Shown: one piece after another, positions 16,189-25,166 of the stretch | Layout: every line of letters begins with the position of its first letter | How positions within the stretch are numbered: position 1 is the stretch's first letter | Origin: JBHOQX01 sp042408595 | GTDB lineage: Bacteria > Chloroflexota > Chloroflexia > Chloroflexales > Roseiflexaceae | DNA length: 64,000 nt | Assembly: GCA_042408595.1 (NCBI GenBank) | Contig: JBHOQX010000115.1 | Span: 37,428 to 101,427 of the forward strand | Direction: 5' to 3' | Position numbers and translations under genes: made by a program | The notes under the pieces: generated by a model | Databases searched by the model: none | Told to the model about the DNA's origin: nothing | Seen by the model: only the letters and a program-made list of their open reading frames with translations

Positions 16189-18204
16189 CTATTTCCGGCG
16201 GAAGAACCCCTTTTTCGCCGGGGCCTCTTCGACGGTCTCGCGCAACCGCGCCAGGTCGCTACTGATCGCGTCGGGCGCGGCGGGCGCGGGCGGCGGGCTG
16301 AGGCTGATACGCCGTGGCCCGGCAGGCGCGGGCGCAGGGGCCGCTTCCTCCGCGGGCGACGCGGCAAGCGGGGTGGCAGGCGCTTCCGGCACCGCCGCGC
16401 TGGCGGCGGGCGGCCCCTGCGCCGCGCCGAGCGCCACCAGCGCGTCCCAGATCGCCTGCCGCCGCGCCGCCGGGTCGTCGGGGAGGCGCAGCGGCCGCCC
16501 GCGGGCATCGATAATCACACCGAGCGCGCTGCCGGTGACCGCGGCAAGGTCGGACGGCACCTCCGCGCCCGGTGGGTTGCGCCCGATCCGCACCCCCGGC
16601 GCGGGGCGCAGCACCAGTTGCGCCTTGCGCCCCGGCGGGAGCGGCAGCCGCCCGATCTGCCCGTGGCACACGGTGATCGTAGCGCTATCGCCGCCGACCA
16701 CCCGCAGTTCGGCCTCCACCGCCGGCTCGCCGGGCCTGCCGCCACCCAGCGTCGCGACACAGGTCGCCAGCGGCGTGTTACGCAGCACATCGCGCTCGAA
16801 CAGCGTCATTGCGGCGTCGGCGTCGGCATAGGCCAGCGCCCCGGCCGCCGTCCACAGGCCGAGCGTATCAAGGTGCAGCATGGTCGCCAGCACGCTGTCG
16901 TCAGCACCGGGCTGAAGCGCGTCGAGGATCGTCAGCGCGGCGTAGCCGGGGTGCGGCGCGTGGGCCAGCACGCCGCCCCGCGCGACGACCATGGTGTACG
17001 GCGCGCCGGGGCGCTCGTCCCACAGCGCCTCCAGCGCCATGCTCAGCGCCTCGCGCGCCACCGCCTGCTCGATCAGCACATCGTCGCCGGTCACGGCGAA
17101 GGTCAGCGGGCGCAGCAGTCGGTTCAGCAAGCGATGCGTCAGCTCCGCCTCGCTGATCGCGAACGGCAGCCAGCGGGCGATCGCCGCCGGGCCGCACGCC
17201 GCCAGGACCCCGCCCAGGCCGTAGCCGCTGCCGACGCCGCCGAGCACCGCCGGGCTATAGCGCCCCTGGCTGGCGAGATAGGCCGCCGTGCTCGCCGAGC
17301 CGATGTCGAGCGTCAACACATCGCGCTGGTAGCGCGCGGCGATGAAACGCGTCGCCAGACCGTCAGCCTCGGCGCCGGTATGCACCTGCCCGCGCGCCAG
17401 GCGGCGCAGCGCCGGCACCCCCGGCACGCGCGCGAGCATCCGCTCGGTGTAGATCCGGTTCAGCTCGCGGCGCGCCGGCTCGAGGCGCTCCTGCTCCAGC
17501 GCCGGGCGCAGATTCTCGACTACCACCGGCGCAGCCCGCCCCGACAGCGCCTCGACCACCCGGTCGCGGGCGGCAGAATTGCCGGCGAAGATCACCGGGC
17601 GCGGCGGCGTATCGCGCGGCGCGCCGGTCGCGCCCAGCGCCAGACCGACGATATGCGCCAGCCGGGCGAGCGGGTCTTCCGCGCCCCCCTCCAGCCCGCC
17701 GGCGATCAGCACCACATCCGGCCGCAGCCCGACCAGCGTCTGCACCTGGCGCTCGATCCAGGCGTTATCGAAGCCGCGCTCGCCGCGGTCCGACTCGTGC
17801 AGCGTGACGACCTGCAGGATGCTGCTGTATGTCGCACGGGCGGCGTGCACCGCACTGCGGGCGGAGATGTCGCTCGACACCGCGGCGATCACCAGCGCCA
17901 GCGGGCCGGCAGCGCTTGTCACCACGACAACCGAATCGACGCCGTTGCACTCGCTGTCCTGCGGCATCCGCAACGTATCGCCATCGAGCAACAGCCGGCC
18001 GGTCTGCTCGGCCACCAGCGCCGCCGCCTCCAGCACCGCCGCGCCGGCATCCTCCGCCGGCAGCTCGACACTGCTCAGCACCTCGGCTTGGCCGAGCATG
18101 CGCGCCTCGCCTTCCACCGCGTCCACCAGCGTGACACGGGTGATCGCGCTGCCGATGTCGGCGATCAAGACGGCGCGCGGCGTGCGTATCGTTTCCGAGG
18201 TCAT
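16189..18204 (-). CDS. MutL/GlmL-family ASKHA ATPase (annotated elsewhere as glutamate mutase MutL)
   Basis: 671 residues. The N-terminus AVLIADIGSAITRVTLVDAV carries the phosphate-1 motif of actin/Hsp70-like ATPases, and DVLTLDIGSASTAAYLASQG is the second phosphate loop; GGVGSGYGLGGVLAACG follows. This is the MutL (GlmL) family, named for the chaperone-like partner of glutamate mutase and unrelated to DNA-repair MutL. No mutase subunit gene is in the window. The last 80 residues are Ala/Pro rich and end in basic KKGFFRRK. It is the last gene of the five-gene operon starting at 22883, so its role is probably with the membrane proteins encoded there. Function inferred only. Confidence 0.85.
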   Translation of the reverse strand: MTSETIRTPRAVLIADIGSAITRVTLVDAVEGEARMLGQAEVLSSVELPAEDAGAAVLEAAALVAEQTGRLLLDGDTLRMPQDSECNGVDSVVVVTSAAGPLALVIAAVSSDISARSAVHAARATYSSILQVVTLHESDRGERGFDNAWIERQVQTLVGLRPDVVLIAGGLEGGAEDPLARLAHIVGLALGATGAPRDTPPRPVIFAGNSAARDRVVEALSGRAAPVVVENLRPALEQERLEPARRELNRIYTERMLARVPGVPALRRLARGQVHTGAEADGLATRFIAARYQRDVLTLDIGSASTAAYLASQGRYSPAVLGGVGSGYGLGGVLAACGPAAIARWLPFAISEAELTHRLLNRLLRPLTFAVTGDDVLIEQAVAREALSMALEALWDERPGAPYTMVVARGGVLAHAPHPGYAALTILDALQPGADDSVLATMLHLDTLGLWTAAGALAYADADAAMTLFERDVLRNTPLATCVATLGGGRPGEPAVEAELRVVGGDSATITVCHGQIGRLPLPPGRKAQLVLRPAPGVRIGRNPPGAEVPSDLAAVTGSALGVIIDARGRPLRLPDDPAARRQAIWDALVALGAAQGPPAASAAVPEAPATPLAASPAEEAAPAPAPAGPRRISLSPPPAPAAPDAISSDLARLRETVEEAPAKKGFFRRK

Positions 18205-18254
18205 GATGCGTCTCGCTCAGTCACAGATGGTGTCGCTGGCGCTCCCCGCCGCCC

Positions 18255-18893
18255 TCAAGGCGCAAGCCCGACAAACGCCAGTACCCGCTCCAGCACGCTT
18301 GTCAGCGCGCTGATGTACGTCTGCACAGCGGCGGCGAAAAAGGCGCCGAACGCCACCATCAGCAGCCAGTGGCCGATGGCCGAGGCCGCGGCGACCCAGC
18401 GCCCCGCGGGAGTGTCGCGCGGCACGGTGTAGTAGAACGAGGCCAGCGTGACGACGGTCCCGAGCAGCAGCACCAGCGCGCCGACGGTCTGCGCCAGGCC
18501 GGCGCCGGGCGGGCGGGCGGTGTCCAGAATCTGCGGCAGCAGCGTGCCGATGATCGCGCCGCCGACCGCCAACGCCGCGCCCACGCCGAAGACCAGCGCC
18601 AGCGGAATGTTCGCCAGCCACGACAGTTCCTGGCGGCGGGTGATGCGCGGCAGCAGCAGCACACCGAGCGCCAACGGCACGCCATACAGCACAAGCGCCG
18701 GCGTGTCCGCCACGGCGAGCCGGGTGAAGGCCGGCGCGAGCACCTGGTGATAGACAACCACGAACGCCAGCCCCAGCGACGTTCCCACAAACAGGTACTG
18801 CGCGACGCGGAACAGTGGGTTGTCGCCGGCGATGCGGCTGAGAACGAGGATCGTCAGCACGATAGCGACGATGTTGACGATCGCGGGCGTCAC
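18255..18893 (-). CDS. Integral membrane protein of the MutL/LPxWL operon
   Basis: 212 residues with six or seven hydrophobic helices (IVNIVAIVLTILVLSRIAGD; YLFVGTSLGLAFVVVYHQVL; IGHWLLMVAFGAFFAAAVQT). It begins at GTG and overlaps the previous gene by four bases (GTGA), which points to translational coupling with the LPxWL-repeat protein. The MutL-type gene follows after 50 bases. I do not recognise a named family. Context suggests a membrane subunit of a complex with its operon partners. Confidence 0.8.
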   Translation of the reverse strand: MTPAIVNIVAIVLTILVLSRIAGDNPLFRVAQYLFVGTSLGLAFVVVYHQVLAPAFTRLAVADTPALVLYGVPLALGVLLLPRITRRQELSWLANIPLALVFGVGAALAVGGAIIGTLLPQILDTARPPGAGLAQTVGALVLLLGTVVTLASFYYTVPRDTPAGRWVAAASAIGHWLLMVAFGAFFAAAVQTYISALTSVLERVLAFVGLAP

Positions 18894-21289
18894 GCGCGCC
18901 TCCTCCGGCTTCGCGCCGCATCAGCGATAGCGATCACGACCCCGCCGAGCAGCGCCAGAACGACGAACGCCAGGATGCCGAGGCGTTGCAGGCTGGACTG
19001 GAAGGCGACCGTCTCCCGCGGCTGCGCGGCGCCCAGCGCGGCGTACGCCAGCGCGCCCTGTCGCCCGGCCAGGGAGGTCACACCCGGCAGCGTGGTGTAC
19101 GGCTGGACGACCGGATTAACCTCCTCCGGCAGCAGCAGCGTGATCGGCGGCACATCGGCGTTGCCGGCGCGCAACCCGCCGCGATGCACCTGCTCCATCC
19201 AGCCCTGCACGGTGGATGGCTCGTCCGCCAGGACGATGATCGCCGACAGGTCGTGGAGCGCGGTCAGCGGGCGCCCGGTGTTCAGGCCGGCGGCCAGCGC
19301 GCTCTGGGTCGCGTCCTCGCCCTGGAAGTCCGAGGCCAGCACACCGCGGAAGTCCTGGGCGAGCGCGCGCAGCGCCAGTTCGCCGCCCGGCTTGTAGCCG
19401 AGCAACAGGTAGTCGATCCCGCCCTCGCTATAGCCGGCGGCCCGCAGGCGGTCGCGCAGATCGTAGGCCAGCAGCGCGCCCTGTGGCAGTGTGCTGACGA
19501 TGACAAACTTGACACGCTGGCGGATCAACGGGCCGAGCACCGCATCCTCCAGCGGGCGCAACTCGCTCACCCGGCGCGGGTCCCAGTCGTAGCCGAGCAG
19601 CACCACATCGCGCGCGCCCAGGCCGGCGAGTTGGTCGAAGAGCGGCCGGGCGCTTGGGGCGGCCGGTGGCACACGAAGTGGGGCGTTCAGCCCCGGGGCG
19701 GCCAGGCCGATCACCAGCGCCAGCAGCAGCAGCAGGTACAGCACGCGTTCCAGGCCGATCCGCTGCCAGACCGATGGCGGGGCCGGCGCCGGCCGCGGCG
19801 CTTCGTCCGGAAACGGCTCGGCGGCCAGGCGGGCGAGGAGCGCGACCGCGCTGAGCTGCGCCTCGGTGCGCTGGGGCGCAGTGCGCGGCGGCAGGCGGGT
19901 GATGGTGACGCCGGGGGCCGCTGCGACCGACTCGTCGTCCGCTGGTGCGAGGCGTTTGAGCCAGTCCAGCTCGCGGGTCGTCACGCCGCCGCCGTCGGGC
20001 GCGGCTTCCGGCTCGGTGCGCCGCAGCCACTCCGGCAGATCCGACTCGCCGAGAAAGGCGCTCTTCGTCTCGCGCGTGTCGGCGGGGGGCGGGGGCGCGC
20101 CCGCGCCGGCGGGGGCGGTGGCAAACGCGGCGGCTGCCCCCAGCACCTCCGGCGCGGGCGCGGCGGGGGCAGGCTCCGCCGGCGCGGCGGGGGCCTCCTG
20201 GGCCGGTGTGACGCTCTCCGGCACGACCGACGCGCCCCGCAGCCACTCCGGCAACCCGGCATCGCCGGGCGCGCCACCTGTTGGCACAGGCGCGCCGGCC
20301 TCGTCGCGCAGCCAGGGAGGCAGGTCGCCCGCTGGCGCGGCGTCGCCGGGCAGCTTCAGCCAGTCAGGAAGGTCGGCGGCTGCGCCCGACGAGGCCGCCG
20401 CCGGCTCCCCGCGCAGCCAGTCCGGCAGATCGGCCGGTTCGCCTGGCGGGGCGGCAGTCGCCGGCTCCCCGCGCAGCCAGTCCGGGAGCTCATCCGCCGG
20501 GCCGGCGGGGATCTCGCCTGTGGCCGCCTCAGCCTCGGCCGGCGTGTCCGCGAGCCACGGGGGGGCCTCGCCAGCGGGCGGCGTGGGTGGCGGTTCGGGC
20601 CCAGTTCCTCCCGTCGCCGCGCTAAGATCGCGCAGCCACTCCGGCGCATCTGGCTCCGCCTGCGGCAGCACGTCACCCTCCGGCTCGCTGGTCAGCCCGC
20701 GGAGCCAGGCCGGGGCGGCGTCCTCCTCATCCTGCGCGGCGGCCGTCAGCCAGTCCGGTGTACCGCCGGGGCCGGACTCGGCACCGCTGTCGGCGGCCTC
20801 CATCGGCTGCTGGATCTCTTCGCTGGGGATCTCGCGTAGCCAGGCGGGAAGAGCGGTTGCCTCCAACGCAAGGTCGGTTGGCGCGGCGGGCGCGGCCTCT
20901 GAGAGAGCGGGCAGCGGCGTGGCGGATGGCTCGCGCTCCGGATCGTGCAGCCAGGCAGGCGAGGCAGGCGTTTCCCTGGCCTCTGGCTCCGGCCCGGCGG
21001 CTTCAGCCAGCCAGGCCGGCAGCGGGGCCACGTTCTGGTCGTCCGCTCGGGGCTTTGGCTCGCCCATCTCCGCCAGCCAGGCCGGCAGCGCCGCCTGCCC
21101 TTCGGGCTCGGGTGCAACAGACGGCTGGTCGCTCGCCAGGTCGCTCAGCCATGGCGGCAGCCTGGCCTCACCAGGGCCGGCCAGGGGCGGGGCTTCGGGG
21201 GCGGGCGGCGCGGCCTCCGCGGGGCGCGGCGGCAGCGGCACATTGCGCAGCCAGGGCGGAAGATGTTCGTTGTTCTCAGGCGAGCTCAT
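18890..21289 (-). CDS. LPxWL-repeat protein with C-terminal membrane-spanning domain
   Basis: 799 residues. The first 440 or so are disordered, Pro/Ala/Glu rich, and carry 17 copies of a five-residue motif of the form [L/A/S/T]P-x-WL (LPPWLRN, LPAWLAE, LPDWLRG, LPEWLRR and variants), spaced 15-35 residues. A hydrophobic helix (about 515-535, YLLLLLALVIGLAAPGL) leads to a roughly 200-residue folded domain (LGARDVVLLGYDWDPRRVSE, then a strand/helix pattern) and a final membrane helix (ILAFVVLALLGGVVIAIADA) with basic tail. So a soluble repeat region, a loop domain outside and two anchors. No family recognised. The motif array looks like a multivalent docking site for a partner. Confidence 0.85.
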   Translation of the reverse strand: MSSPENNEHLPPWLRNVPLPPRPAEAAPPAPEAPPLAGPGEARLPPWLSDLASDQPSVAPEPEGQAALPAWLAEMGEPKPRADDQNVAPLPAWLAEAAGPEPEARETPASPAWLHDPEREPSATPLPALSEAAPAAPTDLALEATALPAWLREIPSEEIQQPMEAADSGAESGPGGTPDWLTAAAQDEEDAAPAWLRGLTSEPEGDVLPQAEPDAPEWLRDLSAATGGTGPEPPPTPPAGEAPPWLADTPAEAEAATGEIPAGPADELPDWLRGEPATAAPPGEPADLPDWLRGEPAAASSGAAADLPDWLKLPGDAAPAGDLPPWLRDEAGAPVPTGGAPGDAGLPEWLRGASVVPESVTPAQEAPAAPAEPAPAAPAPEVLGAAAAFATAPAGAGAPPPPADTRETKSAFLGESDLPEWLRRTEPEAAPDGGGVTTRELDWLKRLAPADDESVAAAPGVTITRLPPRTAPQRTEAQLSAVALLARLAAEPFPDEAPRPAPAPPSVWQRIGLERVLYLLLLLALVIGLAAPGLNAPLRVPPAAPSARPLFDQLAGLGARDVVLLGYDWDPRRVSELRPLEDAVLGPLIRQRVKFVIVSTLPQGALLAYDLRDRLRAAGYSEGGIDYLLLGYKPGGELALRALAQDFRGVLASDFQGEDATQSALAAGLNTGRPLTALHDLSAIIVLADEPSTVQGWMEQVHRGGLRAGNADVPPITLLLPEEVNPVVQPYTTLPGVTSLAGRQGALAYAALGAAQPRETVAFQSSLQRLGILAFVVLALLGGVVIAIADAARSRRRRA

Positions 21290-21407
21290 GTCGAGTACAT
21301 AATGCGCGAAGCGCGATACATGATGCGTAAGGCGCGATGAACCATCACCCCGTCACCCGCTCACCTGGTCACTTTGCCACCGTGCCACGGCTCACACCGG
21401 CGCGCGT

Positions 21408-22091
21408 TCAGCGGTCGAGATACGGCTGGTCGAAGCCGAGGAGGACGCGCACGCCGGCGATCAGCGCGCCGAGCGCTGCACCGAGCAGCAAGCCGCGTGC
21501 CCCGGCCAGCACCAGATAGTTGTTCACCCAGCGCACCACCTCGCCGAGCAGTGGCAGCGCCTGCGCCTGCGGCAACCCGGCGATCAGCAGCGCGGCGAGC
21601 GCGACACCGACGATCACCAGCGCTTCCGGCGTGCGCCGCCGCACGGCGCGCAGTGCCGCGCTCAGGCTGAAAAACGCCACCAAGGCCAGGAACGCCGACG
21701 CGAGCGGCTGATAGACGGCGTTGAAAATATCGCGCACCGGCGGCTCGATCAACTGCGGAAACACAATAAAATCAACCGCGCCGGTTGCCGGGTTGTAAAA
21801 GATCCCGATCAGCGTGCCGCTAACGATCACCGCGGCGAGCGCCACCAGCAGCACCAGGCTGTAGCCCCAATCCGGCGCGCGGTGCAGCACTCGGCCAAGA
21901 TGGCTGAAGGCCACATTCAGCAGGCCAACGACGAGGGCCAGCGCCGCCAGCATGCCCGCCCAGGCGACAAGTGTGCGCCCGAGCGGCGCGACTGACGGCA
22001 CGCCACCGGTGAAATCCAGCAGCGCGATCAGCCCGGCCACGCCCGCGATCAGCGTGGCGATCAGGCGCTTGGGATCACGCAGGAATGACAT
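21408..22091 (-). CDS. Integral membrane protein of the MutL/LPxWL operon
   Basis: 227 residues with about seven hydrophobic segments (LIATLIAGVAGLIALLDFTG; LVLLVALAAVIVSGTLIGIF; LVLAGARGLLLGAALGALIA). It begins 12 bases after the DUF6754-like gene and is followed, after 118 bases of phrase-like repeats, by the LPxWL protein gene. Positive residues after the first helix suggest the loop RRRTPEA is cytoplasmic. I do not recognise a family; it is described only from its sequence and operon. Confidence 0.8.
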   Translation of the reverse strand: MSFLRDPKRLIATLIAGVAGLIALLDFTGGVPSVAPLGRTLVAWAGMLAALALVVGLLNVAFSHLGRVLHRAPDWGYSLVLLVALAAVIVSGTLIGIFYNPATGAVDFIVFPQLIEPPVRDIFNAVYQPLASAFLALVAFFSLSAALRAVRRRTPEALVIVGVALAALLIAGLPQAQALPLLGEVVRWVNNYLVLAGARGLLLGAALGALIAGVRVLLGFDQPYLDR

Positions 22092-22103
22092 CGCCGGCTC
22101 CGC

Positions 22104-22883
22104 TTACACCCCGAACTGGAGACCGGCCAGCGCAAGGAGCGCCAGCACAATCATCGAGACGATCACGACCGTGCGCAGGACATCCTGCGTCAGCAGGCGG
22201 CCGGCCGGCGCAAGGGTCGGCGCAAGGTAGGCCTCGGCGGCGTAGATCTCTTCACCGACGAGCGCGCTCTCGCCCGTCAGGATCATCAGGGGCAGGGCGG
22301 AGGTGGTGGTCGCGCCGCCGAGCTGCGGGATGCCGCGCTGCGCGCCATCCTCGCCCAACAGAAGGAAGGACTGGTCGAAGCTGCCGATGAGCTGGCTGGC
22401 CTCCAGCCGCTGCCGCCCATAGAGCGTCGTCACGCCGGCGGCGTAGGCCATCGGGTCCTGGTGCGCCAGCAACTGGACGCTGGCCGGGTTGTAGTCCTGG
22501 CCGAGGCCGGCGCTCTGGTACGCCTGGCGCATGGTGCCGCGCAACGCCAGGTGGGCCACCGCATCGCCGCTGCTGGCCAGAAGCGGGGCGCCGTTCAAGG
22601 CCGCCTGGGTGGCTACGCGCTCGGCGGCCAGCAGCCCGGCGACCGTCTCGGTGGTGGTGGATCGGTTGCCGATGGCGCCGGCACCTGGAGAGACGTGAAT
22701 GGCGCGCCCGGTTTCGGCGCCGCGCTCAAGCGCCCGGGCTACGACGCGGAGCGCCGGGAGCGGGCGGCGGGCGAAGGGCCGCTTGCCGGCCAGGGCGCGG
22801 GCATGGTGGATGAGCGTGAAGAGCACAACCAACAGGACAACAGTCAGCAGGACGATAGTTGCTGGTGGGAGCGCGAGATTCAC
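22104..22883 (-). CDS. DUF6754-like membrane protein, first gene of the MutL/LPxWL operon
   Basis: 259 residues: an N-terminal membrane helix (PPATIVLLTVVLLVVLFTLI), a soluble domain with the phrases HVSPGAGAIGNRSTTTETVAGL, LGQDYNPASVQLLAHQDPMAYA and LTGESALVGEEIYAAEAYL, and a C-terminal helix (VVIVSMIVLALLALAGLQFG). I believe this is the DUF6754 family, from memory. The GTG at 22883 is chosen because a strong promoter at 22935-22963 lies between it and the upstream ATG codons. It heads a five-gene operon. Confidence 0.78.
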   Translation of the reverse strand: MNLALPPATIVLLTVVLLVVLFTLIHHARALAGKRPFARRPLPALRVVARALERGAETGRAIHVSPGAGAIGNRSTTTETVAGLLAAERVATQAALNGAPLLASSGDAVAHLALRGTMRQAYQSAGLGQDYNPASVQLLAHQDPMAYAAGVTTLYGRQRLEASQLIGSFDQSFLLLGEDGAQRGIPQLGGATTTSALPLMILTGESALVGEEIYAAEAYLAPTLAPAGRLLTQDVLRTVVIVSMIVLALLALAGLQFGV

Positions 22884-22934
22884 GGGTGAGGCCTCGCACA
22901 ATTCTTTACAGCCGCGGGCCACTCTACGGCGGCA

Positions 22935-22963
22935 AGTGTAACCTATAAGGAATGAATTGTCAA
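22935..22963 (-). promoter_or_regulatory. Sigma-70-type promoter of the five-gene MutL/LPxWL operon
   Basis: On the minus strand TTGACA (22963-22958), 17-base spacer, TACACT (22940-22935). The start would be near 22928, giving a leader of about 45 bases. No other clear promoter was seen down to 18204, so the five genes probably form one transcript. Confidence 0.75.
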
Positions 22964-23186
22964 TCATCGCTGCATTCCGATAGGTCTGAGGCAACGTTTC
23001 TTGGCGCAGTTTGGGGAGGCTTCGCCCCTCCGTGTCCCCATCCTACCGCTGATGCGCCAAGTAAAGCCGGATCGCCCTACCTTTCCAGCGGAGACCAAAC
23101 CAATGGTACAATGCCTGCCGGGCCAAGCCTGCTGCACGCCGAACTGCTGGCTGCTGGCTTCCGCATATACCGCTTGAGGAACTGCC

Positions 23187-24926
23187 GTGTCGGATCTCCC
23201 AACATCGATCAGCGCAACGCTCAACGATTTCCACCGCGCGCGCAACCGCGCTAAGATCGAGGATATCATCTCCCGCCTGGCCGGCCGCCCGAACGATCTC
23301 CTCTCCTACGAAGAGGTGCGCCGGCTCCTCCATGCCCAGGTCGGCAATACCCGGCAGCTCCGCGATATCCCGCTCGACGCGATCGTCGGCAGCGTGGGCC
23401 GGTACGCCGATTTCAACCGACACTTCCTGCCCCGCAGCGACAGCACAGGGTATCGCTGGGTGGCGGTCAAGCACGCGATGTCGAGTATGCGCGGCGTGCC
23501 GCCGATCGAGGTCTACCAGATCGGCGATGCCTATTTCGTGCTCGACGGGAACCACCGCGTCTCGGTGGCGCGTGAGCTTGGCGAAAAGACGATCCAGGCC
23601 TATGTGACACCCGTCCGCACCCGCGTGCCGCTCACACCCGACACATCGCCGGATGACCTGATCCTGAAGGCCGAGCAGGCCGCCTTTCTGGAAGCGACCG
23701 AGCTGGACACACAGCGCCCGGACGCCGACCTGACGATCACGGTACCGGGGCAGTTTCGCCAGCTCGAAGCCGAGATCGAAGCCCGCCGGCAGGCGCTGGA
23801 GCGCGAGCGCGGGCGCCCGGTGACGACCGTCGAGGCCGCCGCCGATTGGTACGATCACGTGTACCTGCCAGTTGTGCAGCTCATCCGACGGCACGGACTC
23901 CTGCGCGATTTCCCCGGACGCACCGAGACCGACCTATACGCCTGGATCAGCGAGCACCGTCAAGAGCTGGAGCGACAACTCGGCTGGCCGGTCGACCCAG
24001 CGGACGCCGCGGTCGACCTGGCCACCCGCCGCAGCCCGACGGCAGCGCGCGTGGCGGCGCGGCTGGGCGGGCAGCTCCTAGGGGCGGTGACGCCACCGCT
24101 GCTGGAGGCCGGGCCGCCGCCCGGGGCTTGGCGCCGCGCGCGGGACCGCTCCGACCTGGAGACGCGCTTCTCCGCCGACGCCCTGGTGGCGATCAGCGGC
24201 ACACCGGCCGGCTGGTGCGCGCTCGACCAGGCGCTGATCGTGGCCAGGCGCGAGGGCGGGCGGCTCAACGGCCTGCACGTCGTCGCCAGCGAGGCGGCCC
24301 GCGAATCGCCCGCGGCCCAGGCGGTGCGCGCCGAGTTCGACCGGCGCTGCGCCGAGGCCGGCGTGGCCGGCAACCTGGTGATCGAGGCGGGCAACGTCAC
24401 CGAGCTGTTGTGCGACCGGGCGCGCTGGAACGACCTGGTGATCGTGAGCGTCTCCTACCCGCCGGGCAACCGGCCGCTCAAGCGGCTGACCTCCGGGCTG
24501 CGCGCCCTGATCCAGCGCTGCCCGCGTCCCATCCTGGCGGTGCCCGGCTCCGTCACCCCGCTCGACCGGGCGCTGCTCGCCTACGACGGCAGCCCCAAGT
24601 CGGAGGAGGCCCTGGCGGCGGCGGCCTATCTGGCGCTTCAATGGAAGATCGAGCTGGTTGTGGTGACGGTGGTCGAAGGCTACCACCTCTCCGGCGAGAC
24701 CCAGATGCGCGCCCGACGCTACCTGGAGGAGCACGGCGTCACGGCGTCCTATGTGCTGGAATACGGCTCGGTGGCGGAGAATATCCTGAAGACCGCCGCG
24801 ACCCGCGGCTGCGACCTGCTGCTGATGGGTGGCTACGGGCTCGACCCGCTGCGCGAGGTGGTGCTGGGCAGCACAGTCGATGAGGTGTTGCGCCGCGCGC
24901 GGCTGCCGGTGCTGCTCTGCCGGTGA
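23187..24926 (+). CDS. ParB-like N-terminal domain fused to tandem universal-stress-protein domains
   Basis: 579 residues in three parts. Residues about 60-145 resemble the ParB/Srx fold, with the conserved box DGNHRVSVARELG that normally binds nucleotide. A helical region follows (about 150-320, including ADWYDHVYLPVVQLIRRHG). The last 250 residues are two USP domains; the second has the ATP-binding pattern MGGYGLDPLREVVLGSTVDE (G-x-x-G-x9-GS) and ends ARLPVLLCR. The GTG start follows GAGGA. A nucleotide-responsive stress regulator is plausible, but the target is unknown. The gene is divergent from the MutL/LPxWL operon. A -10 box TACAAT at 23107 may drive it. Confidence 0.82.
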   Translation: MSDLPTSISATLNDFHRARNRAKIEDIISRLAGRPNDLLSYEEVRRLLHAQVGNTRQLRDIPLDAIVGSVGRYADFNRHFLPRSDSTGYRWVAVKHAMSSMRGVPPIEVYQIGDAYFVLDGNHRVSVARELGEKTIQAYVTPVRTRVPLTPDTSPDDLILKAEQAAFLEATELDTQRPDADLTITVPGQFRQLEAEIEARRQALERERGRPVTTVEAAADWYDHVYLPVVQLIRRHGLLRDFPGRTETDLYAWISEHRQELERQLGWPVDPADAAVDLATRRSPTAARVAARLGGQLLGAVTPPLLEAGPPPGAWRRARDRSDLETRFSADALVAISGTPAGWCALDQALIVARREGGRLNGLHVVASEAARESPAAQAVRAEFDRRCAEAGVAGNLVIEAGNVTELLCDRARWNDLVIVSVSYPPGNRPLKRLTSGLRALIQRCPRPILAVPGSVTPLDRALLAYDGSPKSEEALAAAAYLALQWKIELVVVTVVEGYHLSGETQMRARRYLEEHGVTASYVLEYGSVAENILKTAATRGCDLLLMGGYGLDPLREVVLGSTVDEVLRRARLPVLLCR

Positions 24927-24978
24927 GAGCTGGCCTGCGGCCCGCCACCGTGTTCGGTATTGTTCGCGCGCGTGCGCC

Positions 24979-25083
24979 AACGAAGCGGTCTTGGCGGGGC
25001 TTCGCAACCTCCCCGCCGCGTCCATCCTGTCCGAGGCTGTCTCAAACGCTTCTGGCGGGCGTTGGGGGCCAGCGTCCCCCAGA
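24979..25083 (+). repeat. R1-related intergenic repeat with terminal hairpin
   Basis: AAGCGGTCTTGGCGGGGCTTCG (first bases at 24983), ACCTCCCC and CATCCTGTC align with 57880-57937 (AAGCGGTC, ACCTCCCC, CGTCCTGTG). The end at 25059-25083 is a GGGGG/CCCCC hairpin preceded by CGTTGGGGGCCA as at 343-354. It lies between convergent genes and may terminate both. No gene was seen in 24927-25166. Confidence 0.5.
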
Positions 25084-25166
25084 AAGCATCCTGCGCCGCC
25101 GCCGATTGTGCGGCGGAGACGTATGGCTCTCGCCTGCGACGGCCATCGTGGTGCCCCGCTGCGCCG

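Noticed and set aside
16189..18204. DNA mismatch-repair MutL
   Set aside because: The protein has ASKHA phosphate motifs, not the GHKL ATPase motifs of repair MutL; the shared name is historical.
22884..22994. N-terminal extension of the DUF6754-like gene
   Set aside because: The operon promoter (22935-22963) lies within it, so the ATG at 22994 cannot be transcribed from that promoter.
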